A stretch of DNA of 64,000 nucleotides from NCBI RefSeq assembly GCF_016820555.1, contig NZ_JADHDW010000002.1, positions 257,736-321,735 on the forward strand, read 5' to 3'. Positions 10,640 to 19,089 of the stretch are shown piece after piece; position 1 is the stretch's first letter, and the number at the start of each line of letters is the position of its first letter. The DNA comes from Bacillus sp. REN10. GTDB taxonomy: Bacteria > Bacillota > Bacilli > Bacillales > Domibacillaceae. The notes under the pieces were generated by a model. It saw only the letters and a program-made list of their open reading frames with translations, did not search any database and had not been told where the DNA came from. The translations under genes and the position numbers were made by a program.

Positions 10640-11980
10640 ATGAAACAAAAGAAGAAACAAGTGCGAGAGATTGCTCTCGATCTGCTTGAATCAGTAGAAA
10701 AGCATCAGTCATACAGCAATTTGTTGCTGCATTCAGCCATTGAAAAGCATCACCTTTCTGGCAGGGATGCAGCTTTGCTGACAGAGATGACTTACGGAAC
10801 CATTCAGCGGAAAATGACATTAGATTTCTATTTAGCTCCGTTTTTGAAAAAGAAGATTGAACCGTGGGTCAGACAGCTATTGCGTATGTCGGTCTATCAA
10901 ATGGTCTATCTCGATAAAGTACCGGAGCGAGCGGTCATTCATGAGGCGGTAGAGATTGCTAAAGCAAGAGGTCATAAAGGAATTAGTGGTTTAGTGAATG
11001 GAGTGCTCCGTTCTGTTCAACGAGAAGGATTACGAGATATTGATCAAATGAAAGATGAAGCAGAACGCATATCGATTGCCACTAGTCACCCTCTTTGGCT
11101 CATTCAAAGATGGATCGATCAATTCGGAGCCCAAAAAACGGAAGCGATGTGTGAATTGAACTTACTCGCACCGACGCAAACGATTCGGGTGAATGTGACG
11201 AAAGCTAATCGGGATGAAGTGCTTCAAAAGTTACAAGAAGAGGGGTTTCAAGTAGAACCTAGTCCGTTTATACCAGAAGCGATTCGAATTTTGAAGGGAA
11301 ATATCGCTCGTTCGGAAGTGTTTGCAAAAGGTCTTGCTACCATTCAAGATGAAAGCTCGATGATCGTGGCTTATGCCCTCGATATTCAACAAGATGAATT
11401 CATTCTTGATGCTTGCGCCGCTCCTGGAGGAAAAACAACGCATATTGCAGAAAAACTACAGCAGACAGGGAAGGTCATCGCCCTTGATTTACACGAACAT
11501 AAAATTAAATTAATTAAAGAAAATACTGAAAGGCTAGGGTTAGAAAACGTGGAAGCGAAAGCGCTTGATAGCCGAAAAGCAGGTGAGGTATTTCCAAAGG
11601 AAAGCTTTGATCGGATCTTAGTCGATGCTCCTTGCTCCGGACTTGGTGTTCTTCGCAGAAAGCCGGATATTAAATATGCTAAGAAGGAAGAAGATCTTTT
11701 GGCTTTACAAAATGTGCAACTAGCGATTTTACAGGCAGTCACACCTCTGTTAAAAAAAGGCGGAGTGCTTGTGTACAGCACATGTACGGTCGATCGCGAA
11801 GAAAACGAAGGCACAGTAGCAAAATTTCTAGCTTCTCACTCTGAGTTTGAACCAGCAGCATTAGATCATTTACCTCCTTACATTCAAGCGTTAACAACGG
11901 ATCATATGCTACAAGTATTTCCACAAGATTTTGGTGGAGATGGGTTCTTTATCAGCAAATTTAGAAAGAAGGTACAATAA
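10640..11980 (+). CDS. rsmB: 16S rRNA (cytosine-967-C5)-methyltransferase RsmB
   Basis: A SAM-dependent m5C methyltransferase acting on 16S rRNA. The N-terminal NusB-like RNA-binding domain covers about 1–140. The C-terminal Rossmann domain has the SAM motif [12 protein letters not shown] (257–268), the PC motif DAPCSGLG with Cys332, and the TC motif with the probable nucleophile Cys382. The length of 446 matches B. subtilis RsmB. It starts one base after the fmt stop and shares one base (TAATG) with rlmN. Confidence 0.95.
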   Translation: MKQKKKQVREIALDLLESVEKHQSYSNLLLHSAIEKHHLSGRDAALLTEMTYGTIQRKMTLDFYLAPFLKKKIEPWVRQLLRMSVYQMVYLDKVPERAVIHEAVEIAKARGHKGISGLVNGVLRSVQREGLRDIDQMKDEAERISIATSHPLWLIQRWIDQFGAQKTEAMCELNLLAPTQTIRVNVTKANRDEVLQKLQEEGFQVEPSPFIPEAIRILKGNIARSEVFAKGLATIQDESSMIVAYALDIQQDEFILDACAAPGGKTTHIAEKLQQTGKVIALDLHEHKIKLIKENTERLGLENVEAKALDSRKAGEVFPKESFDRILVDAPCSGLGVLRRKPDIKYAKKEEDLLALQNVQLAILQAVTPLLKKGGVLVYSTCTVDREENEGTVAKFLASHSEFEPAALDHLPPYIQALTTDHMLQVFPQDFGGDGFFISKFRKKVQ

Positions 11981-13071
11981 TGGAGCAAACAAAATTACAA
12001 AAAGATTCATCAGCGAATGAGCCGCAGCTTCCATCCATTTATTCTTTGCAACTGCAGGATTTAAAGGACTGGTTAAAGGAACAAAAGGAACAACCCTTCC
12101 GAGCGGAGCAAGTTTTTGACTGGTTATATAAAAAAAGGGCTACTAGCTTTGAGGACATGTCCAATCTTTCTTTATCATTAAGAGAGAAACTGGCTGCTCA
12201 TTTCACCATCACTACGTTAAAAACGCTTGTTCAGCAAGAATCAGCAGATGGAACGATCAAATTTTTATTTGAACTTCATGATGGTTACTCGATTGAAACG
12301 GTTTTAATGCGCCATGAATATGGTAATTCTGTATGTGTAACTACCCAAGTCGGCTGCCGGATTGGCTGTACATTTTGTGCTTCTACACTCGGAGGACTTA
12401 AACGTCACTTAGAAGCCGGGGAAATCGTAGCACAAGTAGTTAAAGTGCAACAAGCGCTGGATGAAAGGGAAGAACGCGTAAGCTCGGTCGTTATTATGGG
12501 CATTGGGGAGCCGTTTGATAACTATGATCAAATGCTTGCTTTCTTAAAAATTATTAACCATGATAAAGGGTTAAATATTGGTGCGCGCCATATTACGGTT
12601 TCGACTAGTGGAATCATTCCGAAAATCTACAAATTCGCTGATGAAGATATGCAAATTAATTTTGCCATCTCTTTACATGCCGCTAACAATGAGTTAAGAA
12701 CAAAATTGATGCCGATCAATAAAGCGTACAAGCTTGCTGATTTGATGGAAGCTGTTCGCTACTACGTGAATAAAACAGGGCGAAGAGTTAGCTTTGAGTA
12801 CGGGCTATTTGGCGGAGAGAATGATTCTGTGGAGCATGCGGAAGAGTTAGCTCGATTAATCAAGGGTATCAAATGTCATGTGAACTTAATTCCAGTTAAC
12901 TATGTCCCTGAGCGTGATTACGTTCGAACACCAAGAAATCAAATTTTTAGGTTTGAAAAGACATTGAAAAAGCATGGGGTGAATGTCACGATCCGTCGTG
13001 AACATGGCCATGATATTGATGCAGCCTGCGGTCAGTTGCGTGCCAAAGAGCGGAAAGAAGAAACGAGGTGA
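11980..13071 (+). CDS. rlmN: 23S rRNA (adenine-2503-C2)-methyltransferase RlmN
   Basis: A radical-SAM enzyme that methylates C2 of A2503 in 23S rRNA and A37 of some tRNAs. The 4Fe-4S cluster motif CxxxCxxC is Cys126, Cys130 and Cys133 ([11 protein letters not shown]). The C-terminal catalytic cysteine is Cys350 (IDAACGQLR). Family segments GMGEP-like GIGEPFDNY and [10 protein letters not shown] are present. At 363 residues it matches B. subtilis RlmN. The start codon overlaps the rsmB stop. Confidence 0.96.
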   Translation: MEQTKLQKDSSANEPQLPSIYSLQLQDLKDWLKEQKEQPFRAEQVFDWLYKKRATSFEDMSNLSLSLREKLAAHFTITTLKTLVQQESADGTIKFLFELHDGYSIETVLMRHEYGNSVCVTTQVGCRIGCTFCASTLGGLKRHLEAGEIVAQVVKVQQALDEREERVSSVVIMGIGEPFDNYDQMLAFLKIINHDKGLNIGARHITVSTSGIIPKIYKFADEDMQINFAISLHAANNELRTKLMPINKAYKLADLMEAVRYYVNKTGRRVSFEYGLFGGENDSVEHAEELARLIKGIKCHVNLIPVNYVPERDYVRTPRNQIFRFEKTLKKHGVNVTIRREHGHDIDAACGQLRAKERKEETR

Positions 13072-13077
13072 GTAAAG

Positions 13078-13827
13078 ATGGATTCAGTCTTTCGGACAGA
13101 TAAAGGCCGAATTCGAGCTCATAATGAAGATAATGGTGGTGTATTTACCAATACAACTAATGATTACCTGGCCATCGTAGCAGATGGCATGGGTGGTCAT
13201 AATGCGGGGGATATTGCCAGCCAGCTTACCATTGAGTCAATGAAATCGATGTGGCAGCAAACGGAGAAAATTGAGAACGCTAATCAAGCCGAGCAATGGT
13301 TGAAATCGACGATTCATCAAATTAATGAGAAGATATTGTCTCATGCTACTAACCATACAGAATGCACTGGAATGGGCACAACACTTGTCGCAGCTGTATG
13401 TACGCCGAACTTTTGTACGATCGCTAATATTGGAGACAGCCGTTGTTATTTATTGAATGATAATGGTTTTAAACAAGTGACAGATGATCATTCGCTTGTG
13501 AATGAACTAGTTAAGTCCGGCGAAATTACAAGAGAAGAGGCGGAGCATCATCCGAGAAAGAATGTGCTGACACGTGCTCTCGGAACGAATGCCCATGTCA
13601 CAGCGGATTATCACACAATTACCTTCGAGCAAGGAGATTATATGCTTCTTTGCTCGGATGGCTTATCTAACAAACTGGCGCAGCAAGAAATGCAAGAAAT
13701 TTTGCAAAATGACCTTTCCTTATTAGAAAAAGCGGATTCATTTGTGCAATTAGCAAATGAAAAAGGCGGGGAAGATAATATTACACTTGTGATTCTCAAA
13801 CATTCTGCTGGCCTTGAAAGCGGGTGA
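13078..13827 (+). CDS. prpC: PP2C-type protein phosphatase, partner of PrkC
   Basis: A metal-dependent Ser/Thr protein phosphatase of 249 residues. PPM motifs are seen in order: DKGRIRAHNEDN (8–19), ADGMGGHNAGDIAS near 36–49, GDSRCYLL near 121, and the late aspartates CSDGLSN and GGEDNITLV. It reverses phosphorylation by the adjacent kinase PrkC and sits right before it, as in B. subtilis. The ribosome site GAGGTGAG overlaps the rlmN stop region. Confidence 0.95.
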   Translation: MDSVFRTDKGRIRAHNEDNGGVFTNTTNDYLAIVADGMGGHNAGDIASQLTIESMKSMWQQTEKIENANQAEQWLKSTIHQINEKILSHATNHTECTGMGTTLVAAVCTPNFCTIANIGDSRCYLLNDNGFKQVTDDHSLVNELVKSGEITREEAEHHPRKNVLTRALGTNAHVTADYHTITFEQGDYMLLCSDGLSNKLAQQEMQEILQNDLSLLEKADSFVQLANEKGGEDNITLVILKHSAGLESG

Positions 13828-13835
13828 GTAAGAAG

Positions 13836-15815
13836 ATGCTGATAGGGAAGCGACTAAGCGGCCGTTATAAAATTATGAAAATGGTCGGCGGCGGCGGAAT
13901 GGCTAATGTCTATTTAGCTCAGGATGTTATTCTAGAGAGAGAAGTAGCCATTAAAGTGTTGCGTTTAGATTTTGCTAATGAAGAAGAATTTCTTCGACGT
14001 TTTCAGCGAGAGGCGCAATCAGCAACAAGTCTTGTTCATCCTAACATCGTTAGCATATACGATGTGGGTGAAGAAGAAGGGATTAATTATATCGTCATGG
14101 AATACGTTGAGGGCATGACTTTAAAGCAATACATTCAGCAATTTTCACCCATTCCTGTAGAAAAAGCTATTGATATTATGAAACAGCTCTCTTCAGCGAT
14201 GGCTTTTGCTCATCATAACTCGATTATTCATCGGGATATTAAACCTCAAAATATATTAATAGATGCCGAAGGGAATGTGAAAATTACTGACTTTGGAATT
14301 GCGATGGCATTAAGTGCCACCTCGATTACGCAAACAAACGCTGTATTAGGCTCTGTTCACTACATATCGCCAGAGCAAGCCCGCGGCGGGATGGCTACGA
14401 AAAAATCAGATATTTACGCTCTGGGTATCGTTATGTTTGAATTATTAACAGGTCAGCTGCCTTTTTCGGGTGAGTCGGCTGTATCCATTGCACTGAAGCA
14501 TTTACAAACGGAAACACCTTCCATGAAGAGGTGGAATCCGTCTATTCCTCAAAGTGTTGAAAATATTGTATTGAAGGCGACAGCGAAAGATCCATTTCAC
14601 CGTTATCATACATTAGAAGAGATGGAACAGGATTTATCAACGGCGCTCGACCCTAAACGGATAAACGAGCCGAAATTTATCGTGTCTGTCGATCAGGATG
14701 AAACAAAAGCACTACCGGTGATTAAACAGATGAATCAGACAGAAGATACGCAAACGACGATGATTCGGTCGCCGATGGACGGGAAACAAGTGGCAGACTC
14801 AGGGCAACCTGTCACGAAGAAAAAGAAAAATAAGTGGCCGATCATCTTGTTGATTCTTTCTTTTCTTATTGTTTTAGGGGGATTAGCAGCTGTGTTAATA
14901 CCTAGTCTGCTAGGACCTAAAGAGGTAGAAATTCCAGATGTCAAAGGCAAAAAATTAGATGAAGCGGTATCAGAACTAGTCACAAGTGGTTTTGTTGTAA
15001 AGGAAACATATGAGCAATTTAGTGATGAAGTCCCTGAAGGACAAGTCATTAAAACAAGTCCGAGTGCGGGAAGAATCGTGCACGAAGGATCAAACGTTAA
15101 TATTTATATAAGCAGCGGGAAAGAAACGTTTACCCTTGAGGATTATGAAGGCAAACCATACGATGAAGTGTATGAAACGCTCAAAAAACAAGGGTTTAAA
15201 ATGATTCGTAAGGAAAGCGTTCATGATGAAAGTGAAGCGGGAACGATCATTGATCAAACTCCAGAAGCAGCCGATGAAGTGATTCCAGAAGAGACAGAGT
15301 TAGTATTCACTGTTAGTTTAGGCCCTGAGAAGATTTCGTTAATTGACTTGACGGAATATAATGAAAAAAGTTTGAAAGATTATGCTAAGTCGACAGGTTT
15401 AAATATTGTTATTGCTGGGGAAGAATATTCCGATAAAATAGAAAAAGGCTTAGTTTTATCGCAAACTCCACAGCAAGGTACGAGATTAGAAGAAGGAGAC
15501 AAAGTGGAAGTCATTCTTTCTAAAGGGCCAAAGGAGATTCCGCCAGTCACTGTCACAAAAGAAATTACGATTCCATATGAACCGGACCAGTTTGGTACGC
15601 CTCAAGAAGTACAAATATATATTGAAGATATGAATCATAGTATGACGGAGCCCTATGAAGTATTTATGATTCAGGAAGAGACGAAGAAAACATTGGAATT
15701 TATCGTTTCTAAAGGGAGTAAAGCAGGGTATAAAGTAATTCGTGATCAACGAGTGATTTTTGATGAAACGATTCCGTACTCAGAAAATGAGGGAGAGGAT
15801 CAAGGAGGAATGTAA
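13836..15815 (+). CDS. prkC: membrane Ser/Thr kinase with PASTA repeats
   Basis: A Hanks-type kinase that senses muropeptides and controls germination and cell wall processes. The kinase domain holds the Gly-rich loop VGGGGMANVY (17–26), the catalytic HRDIKPQN (Asp134) and DFG (152–154). One transmembrane helix lies at about 334–358. Three external PASTA repeats follow (about 362–430, 431–498, 499–566), then an Ig-like C-terminal domain. The start is ATG 13836, which gives MLIGKRLSGRY as in B. subtilis, with GGGTGAG seven bases before it. A GTG four codons upstream has no good site. It ends overlapping rsgA by one base. Confidence 0.95.
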   Translation: MLIGKRLSGRYKIMKMVGGGGMANVYLAQDVILEREVAIKVLRLDFANEEEFLRRFQREAQSATSLVHPNIVSIYDVGEEEGINYIVMEYVEGMTLKQYIQQFSPIPVEKAIDIMKQLSSAMAFAHHNSIIHRDIKPQNILIDAEGNVKITDFGIAMALSATSITQTNAVLGSVHYISPEQARGGMATKKSDIYALGIVMFELLTGQLPFSGESAVSIALKHLQTETPSMKRWNPSIPQSVENIVLKATAKDPFHRYHTLEEMEQDLSTALDPKRINEPKFIVSVDQDETKALPVIKQMNQTEDTQTTMIRSPMDGKQVADSGQPVTKKKKNKWPIILLILSFLIVLGGLAAVLIPSLLGPKEVEIPDVKGKKLDEAVSELVTSGFVVKETYEQFSDEVPEGQVIKTSPSAGRIVHEGSNVNIYISSGKETFTLEDYEGKPYDEVYETLKKQGFKMIRKESVHDESEAGTIIDQTPEAADEVIPEETELVFTVSLGPEKISLIDLTEYNEKSLKDYAKSTGLNIVIAGEEYSDKIEKGLVLSQTPQQGTRLEEGDKVEVILSKGPKEIPPVTVTKEITIPYEPDQFGTPQEVQIYIEDMNHSMTEPYEVFMIQEETKKTLEFIVSKGSKAGYKVIRDQRVIFDETIPYSENEGEDQGGM

Positions 15816-16696
15816 TGCCAGAAGGAAAGATTATTAAAGCTCTGAGCGGTTTTTATTATGTCCTAGATGGGGAGCGGATTGTTCAATGCCGAGGGCGGGG
15901 GAATTTTCGCAAAAAGAAGATTTCGCCACTTGTCGGAGACTATGTGGAATATCAAGCAGATAATGACCAAGAAGGGTATATTCTAGCTGTTCAAGAAAGA
16001 AAAAATGAATTGATTCGCCCTCCTATTGCTAATGTGGATCAAGCCATTCTCGTTTTTTCGGCTGTTCGTCCAGATTTTAGTACCGCCCTATTAGATCGTT
16101 TTTTAGTGTTAATTGAGTCAAAGCAAATTGAACCGGTTATTTGCATAACGAAAATGGATTTGCTGATGGATCAGCAAACAGAAGCGATTCAGCAATTTGC
16201 TGAACAGTATAAGGCTTTTGGCTATCATGTCGTCTTAACATCTTCAGAAGAAGAGATGAATTTAGAAGACGTCCGTTCTTTCTTACAGGGAAAGACGTCC
16301 GTGTTTGCTGGACAGTCTGGAGTGGGGAAATCTTCCTTGCTTAATGCTCTTCGTCCAGAGCTTAAGTTGAAAACAAATGAAATATCCGACTCTCTTGGCC
16401 GCGGGAAGCATACGACAAGGCATGTAGAGCTCATTCATGTAGATAATGGTCTTGTTGCGGACACTCCGGGCTTTAGTTCGTTGGAATTTACAGACATAGA
16501 CGTAGAGGACCTGCCATTTTGCTTTCCTGAAATGGTTGAACTTAGCCATGAATGTAAGTTTCGAGGATGTTTACATGTGAATGAACCCAAATGCGCTGTC
16601 AAACAGGCTGTTGAAAATGGAGATCTTCCGTCTTATCGCTATGAACATTACTTGCAATTTATGGATGAAATAAAAGAGAGAAAGCCGAGGTATTAA
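15815..16696 (+). CDS. rsgA: ribosome small subunit-dependent GTPase RsgA (CpgA)
   Basis: A circularly permuted GTPase acting in late 30S maturation. An N-terminal OB fold comes first. The G motifs follow in permuted order: G4 ITKMD, then G1 GQSGVGKSS (166–174), then G3 DTPGFSS. The C-terminal zinc domain includes Cys247, CLHVNEPKC. The length of 293 is normal. The start shares a base with the prkC stop (TAATG), after GGAGG. In B. subtilis this protein is a substrate of the neighbouring kinase PrkC, which fits the cluster. Confidence 0.95.
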   Translation: MPEGKIIKALSGFYYVLDGERIVQCRGRGNFRKKKISPLVGDYVEYQADNDQEGYILAVQERKNELIRPPIANVDQAILVFSAVRPDFSTALLDRFLVLIESKQIEPVICITKMDLLMDQQTEAIQQFAEQYKAFGYHVVLTSSEEEMNLEDVRSFLQGKTSVFAGQSGVGKSSLLNALRPELKLKTNEISDSLGRGKHTTRHVELIHVDNGLVADTPGFSSLEFTDIDVEDLPFCFPEMVELSHECKFRGCLHVNEPKCAVKQAVENGDLPSYRYEHYLQFMDEIKERKPRY

Positions 16697-16698
16697 GC

Positions 16699-17352
16699 AT
16701 GGTTAAAATAGCACCGTCGATTTTATCTGCTGATTTTGCTCGATTGGGAGAAGAGATAAAGGATGTAGAAATGGGAGGAGCTGATATCATTCATGTGGAT
16801 GTCATGGATGGCCACTTTGTTCCCAATATTACGATTGGGCCGCTGATTGTCGATGCAATTCGCCCGATTACAAAGTTGCCGCTAGATGTGCACTTAATGA
16901 TTGAGAATCCTGACAAATATATTGAAGCTTTTGCAAAAGCAGGCGCTGACTATATTACTGTTCATGTCGAAGCTTGTCCTCACCTTCACCGAACGATTCA
17001 ATTGATTCGTTCGCATGGAGTCAAAGCGGGAGTCGTGCTCAATCCAGCGACACCTGTTCATATGATTGAACATATTTTAGAAGATATTGATATGGTCTTA
17101 TTGATGACCGTTAATCCTGGTTTTGGAGGACAGTCTTTTATTCATTCCGTTGTCCCTAAAATCCGTCAAGTGAAACAAATGATTATCGAAAAAGGCTTAG
17201 ACGTTGAAATTGAAATCGATGGCGGTGTCAATGTTGAAACAGCGAAGCTCTGCACAGAAGCAGGCGCGGACATTTTAGTGGCTGGCTCTGCAGTGTATAA
17301 TAAAGAAGACCGCAAGCAAGCAATTGAGGAAATTAGAGCAGCTGCTGAATGA
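16699..17352 (+). CDS. rpe: ribulose-phosphate 3-epimerase
   Basis: It interconverts ribulose 5-phosphate and xylulose 5-phosphate in the pentose phosphate pathway. A TIM barrel of 217 residues, with PSILSADFARL at the start, metal-binding HVDVMDGHFVPN (about 32–43), DVHLMIENP, the loop MTVNPGFGGQ and the final phosphate-binding IDGGVN and VAGSAVY. It begins two bases after rsgA and is followed by an intrinsic terminator, so it probably ends the long operon from coaBC. Confidence 0.96.
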   Translation: MVKIAPSILSADFARLGEEIKDVEMGGADIIHVDVMDGHFVPNITIGPLIVDAIRPITKLPLDVHLMIENPDKYIEAFAKAGADYITVHVEACPHLHRTIQLIRSHGVKAGVVLNPATPVHMIEHILEDIDMVLLMTVNPGFGGQSFIHSVVPKIRQVKQMIIEKGLDVEIEIDGGVNVETAKLCTEAGADILVAGSAVYNKEDRKQAIEEIRAAAE

Positions 17353-17376
17353 TCAAAGCAGTTGTTTAGAAAGAAG

Positions 17377-17404
17377 AGGAACCGTTCCATTCGGTTCCTT
17401 TTTT
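17377..17404 (+). terminator. intrinsic terminator after rpe
   Basis: AGGAACCG (17377–17384) pairs perfectly with CGGTTCCT (17392–17399) around a seven-base loop and is followed by a T run. It lies 24 bp after the rpe stop and just before the thiN ribosome site. Confidence 0.88.
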
Positions 17405-17424
17405 CATATGGAGGAGGTTTTATA

Positions 17425-18081
17425 ATGAGGATTGCCGTGGTTGCAAGTGGGCCAGAAACAGAATTGGTTGATTTACAAACTTATCATACAGAAGATACGA
17501 TCTTTGTAGGTGTCGATCGGGGCACGATGTATTTATTAGAAAGAGGTATTACACCAAAAGTAGCGATTGGTGATTTTGATTCAGTTACAGAGGCGGAGTG
17601 GCAAAAGATTGAAAGTGGAGTGGGAAGCGATCATATTCATCGTTTTCCTGCTGAAAAAGATGAAACAGACCTCGAACTAGCGATTTTATGGGCGATAAAG
17701 CAACAGCCGGAGACAATCATTATTTTGGGTGCGACAGGTGGGAGGCTAGACCATTTCTTCGGGACAATTAGTTTGCTGATGAATAAGGAAATCATATCAT
17801 CTGCAACAAAAATAGAAATCATGGATAAACAAAATGTTGTATCGCTTTATGGGCCAGGTACATATACTGTGTTTGAGGATCCCGGAAAAAAATACTTTTC
17901 TTTTTTTGCGATTACAAGTCAGGTGACTCATTTTACCTTAAAGGGATTTAAGTATCCGCTCAGTGATCATACGGTGAAGCCCGGTTCGACTTTGTACGTC
18001 AGCAATGAGCTAGGCCAAGAAAGTGGTACTTTTTCTTTTTCTTCCGGCATACTAATGATGATAAGAAGCTCTGATGGGTGA
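17425..18081 (+). CDS. thiN: thiamine pyrophosphokinase
   Basis: It makes thiamine diphosphate from thiamine and ATP. The family motifs are GVDRGTMYLLE (about 29–39), GDFDSV with Asp50 and Asp52, and KDETDLELAI. GATGGRLDHF follows near 109. The ATG at 17425 gives 218 residues and is preceded by GGAGGAGG. A 21-codon upstream extension would run through the rpe terminator and is rejected. It is followed by spoVM, as in B. subtilis. Confidence 0.93.
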   Translation: MRIAVVASGPETELVDLQTYHTEDTIFVGVDRGTMYLLERGITPKVAIGDFDSVTEAEWQKIESGVGSDHIHRFPAEKDETDLELAILWAIKQQPETIIILGATGGRLDHFFGTISLLMNKEIISSATKIEIMDKQNVVSLYGPGTYTVFEDPGKKYFSFFAITSQVTHFTLKGFKYPLSDHTVKPGSTLYVSNELGQESGTFSFSSGILMMIRSSDG

Positions 18082-18106
18082 GTTCTATATTGGAGGGGTG
18101 GCAATC

Positions 18107-18184
18107 ATGAAATTTTATACTATTAAATTGCCTAAATTTCTAGGTGGAATTGTTCGTGCCATGCTTGGGACATTCAAAAAATGA
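18107..18184 (+). CDS. spoVM: SpoVM, spore coat assembly peptide
   Basis: A 25-residue amphipathic peptide, opening MKFYTIKLPKFLGGIVRAML. It lies on the convex face of the outer forespore membrane and anchors SpoIVA, starting coat assembly. It differs from the 26-residue B. subtilis peptide only near the C-terminus, where it ends GTFKK and lacks the last acidic residue. The ATG has GGAGGGGTGG upstream. It stands between thiN and the convergent rpmB, the standard location. This short gene is the best evidence that the organism forms endospores. Confidence 0.95.
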   Translation: MKFYTIKLPKFLGGIVRAMLGTFKK

Positions 18185-18222
18185 AGTCGTCCAACGCTAA
18201 GAATAGATAAAACGGAAGAACA

Positions 18223-18254
18223 GAAAAAGCCAGCTGAATTTAGCTGGCTTTTTC
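18223..18254. terminator. bidirectional terminator between spoVM and rpmB
   Basis: GAAAAAGCCAGCT (18223–18235) and AGCTGGCTTTTTC (18242–18254) are perfect complements around a six-base loop. An A run on the left and a T run on the right let it stop transcripts from both convergent genes. Confidence 0.9.
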
Positions 18255-18266
18255 CATTGAAAAGTA

Positions 18267-18455
18267 TTATACACGCTCAACTTTTCCGGATTTTAATGCT
18301 CTTGCAGAAACCCAAACACGTTTAGGTTTTCCATCTACTAGAATGCGAACTTTTTGAAGGTTAGCACCCCAAGTACGCTTGTTAGCGTTCATAGCGTGGG
18401 AACGAGCGTTGCCGGAACGAGCTTTACGACCAGAAACAACACATTTTTTTGGCAT
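18267..18455 (-). CDS. rpmB: 50S ribosomal protein L28
   Basis: A 62-residue protein starting [15 protein letters not shown], with the L28 core [17 protein letters not shown] and [20 protein letters not shown]. Only one N-terminal cysteine is present, so there is no zinc CxxC pair. The ATG at 18455 has GAGGAG eight bases upstream on the minus strand. A GTG three codons earlier overlaps that site and is not used. It is the only complete minus-strand gene in the window, converging on spoVM and divergent from the Asp23-family gene. Confidence 0.96.
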   Translation of the reverse strand: MPKKCVVSGRKARSGNARSHAMNANKRTWGANLQKVRILVDGKPKRVWVSARALKSGKVERV

Positions 18456-18529
18456 ATTATTCACTCCTCACCATTGAAGCTGAAAAAATTTGTTTCAACA
18501 CTTCGTTATATTCTAAAAGATACTTTAAT

Positions 18530-18558
18530 AATTTACCACACAACTTTTTTGAATGCAA
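18530..18558 (-). promoter_or_regulatory. sigma-A-type promoter for rpmB
   Basis: On the minus strand TTGCAT (18558–18553) and TAAATT (18535–18530) are spaced by exactly 17 bp. The transcript would start about 70 bp before the rpmB ATG. Confidence 0.7.
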
Positions 18559-18637
18559 TAGTTCTTCATAAGTCTTTCAAGAAAAAAACCTTGACATCAT
18601 ATCCTATCTTTTGAAATGATATAGACTGGTGATTACA

Positions 18638-18665
18638 TTGCTTTCAAAAAAGCGGTAAGTATAGT
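18638..18665 (+). promoter_or_regulatory. sigma-A-type promoter candidate for the asp23-fakA pair
   Basis: TTGCTT (18638–18643) and TATAGT (18660–18665) are separated by 16 bp, about 45 bp before the TTG start. An upstream TTGACA at 18591–18596 has no -10 at normal spacing. Confidence 0.5.
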
Positions 18666-18708
18666 AAAATGTCATTAGCTTAGCAACATTCATAAGGGGG
18701 GACTCTCA

Positions 18709-19071
18709 TTGGCTATTGAGCTTAAAACAAAGTACGGGCAAATTGACATCTCGAATGATGTCATTGCCATGATTGCTGGCGGAGCTGCGGTAGATTGCTA
18801 CGGAATTGTTGGAATGGCATCAAAAAATCAAATTAAAGATGGAATTACTGATATATTGCGCCGTGAAAATTTCACGCGTGGCGTGATCGTTCGTCAAGAA
18901 GAGGATCAAGTGCATATCGATATGTATATTATTGTAAGCTACGGAACGAAAATTTCTGAAGTGGCAAACAATGTTCAGTCAAAAGTAAAGTATACGCTCG
19001 ATCAAACAGTTGGACTAGCTGTTGATTCAGTTAATATTTTTGTGCAAGGAGTTCGAGTGACGAACTCGTAG
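18709..19071 (+). CDS. yloU: Asp23/Gls24 family envelope stress protein YloU
   Basis: A 120-residue DUF322/Asp23 protein with MIAGGAAVDCYGIVGM (17–32) and VDSVNIFVQGVRV at the end, close to B. subtilis YloU. Asp23 proteins are envelope-associated and respond to cell wall stress. Their exact molecular role is not settled. It has no membrane helix or signal peptide. The start is TTG at 18709 behind a strong AAGGGGGG. It lies 18 bp before the fatty acid kinase-like gene and probably shares its transcript. Confidence 0.9.
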   Translation: MAIELKTKYGQIDISNDVIAMIAGGAAVDCYGIVGMASKNQIKDGITDILRRENFTRGVIVRQEEDQVHIDMYIIVSYGTKISEVANNVQSKVKYTLDQTVGLAVDSVNIFVQGVRVTNS

Positions 19072-19089
19072 TGTGAGGAGGAAAGATTT

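Noticed and set aside
18591-18622. TTGACA with TGATAT as promoter of the Asp23-family gene
   Set aside because: The spacing is 20 bp, too long for a sigma-A promoter. The pair at 18638–18665 fits better.
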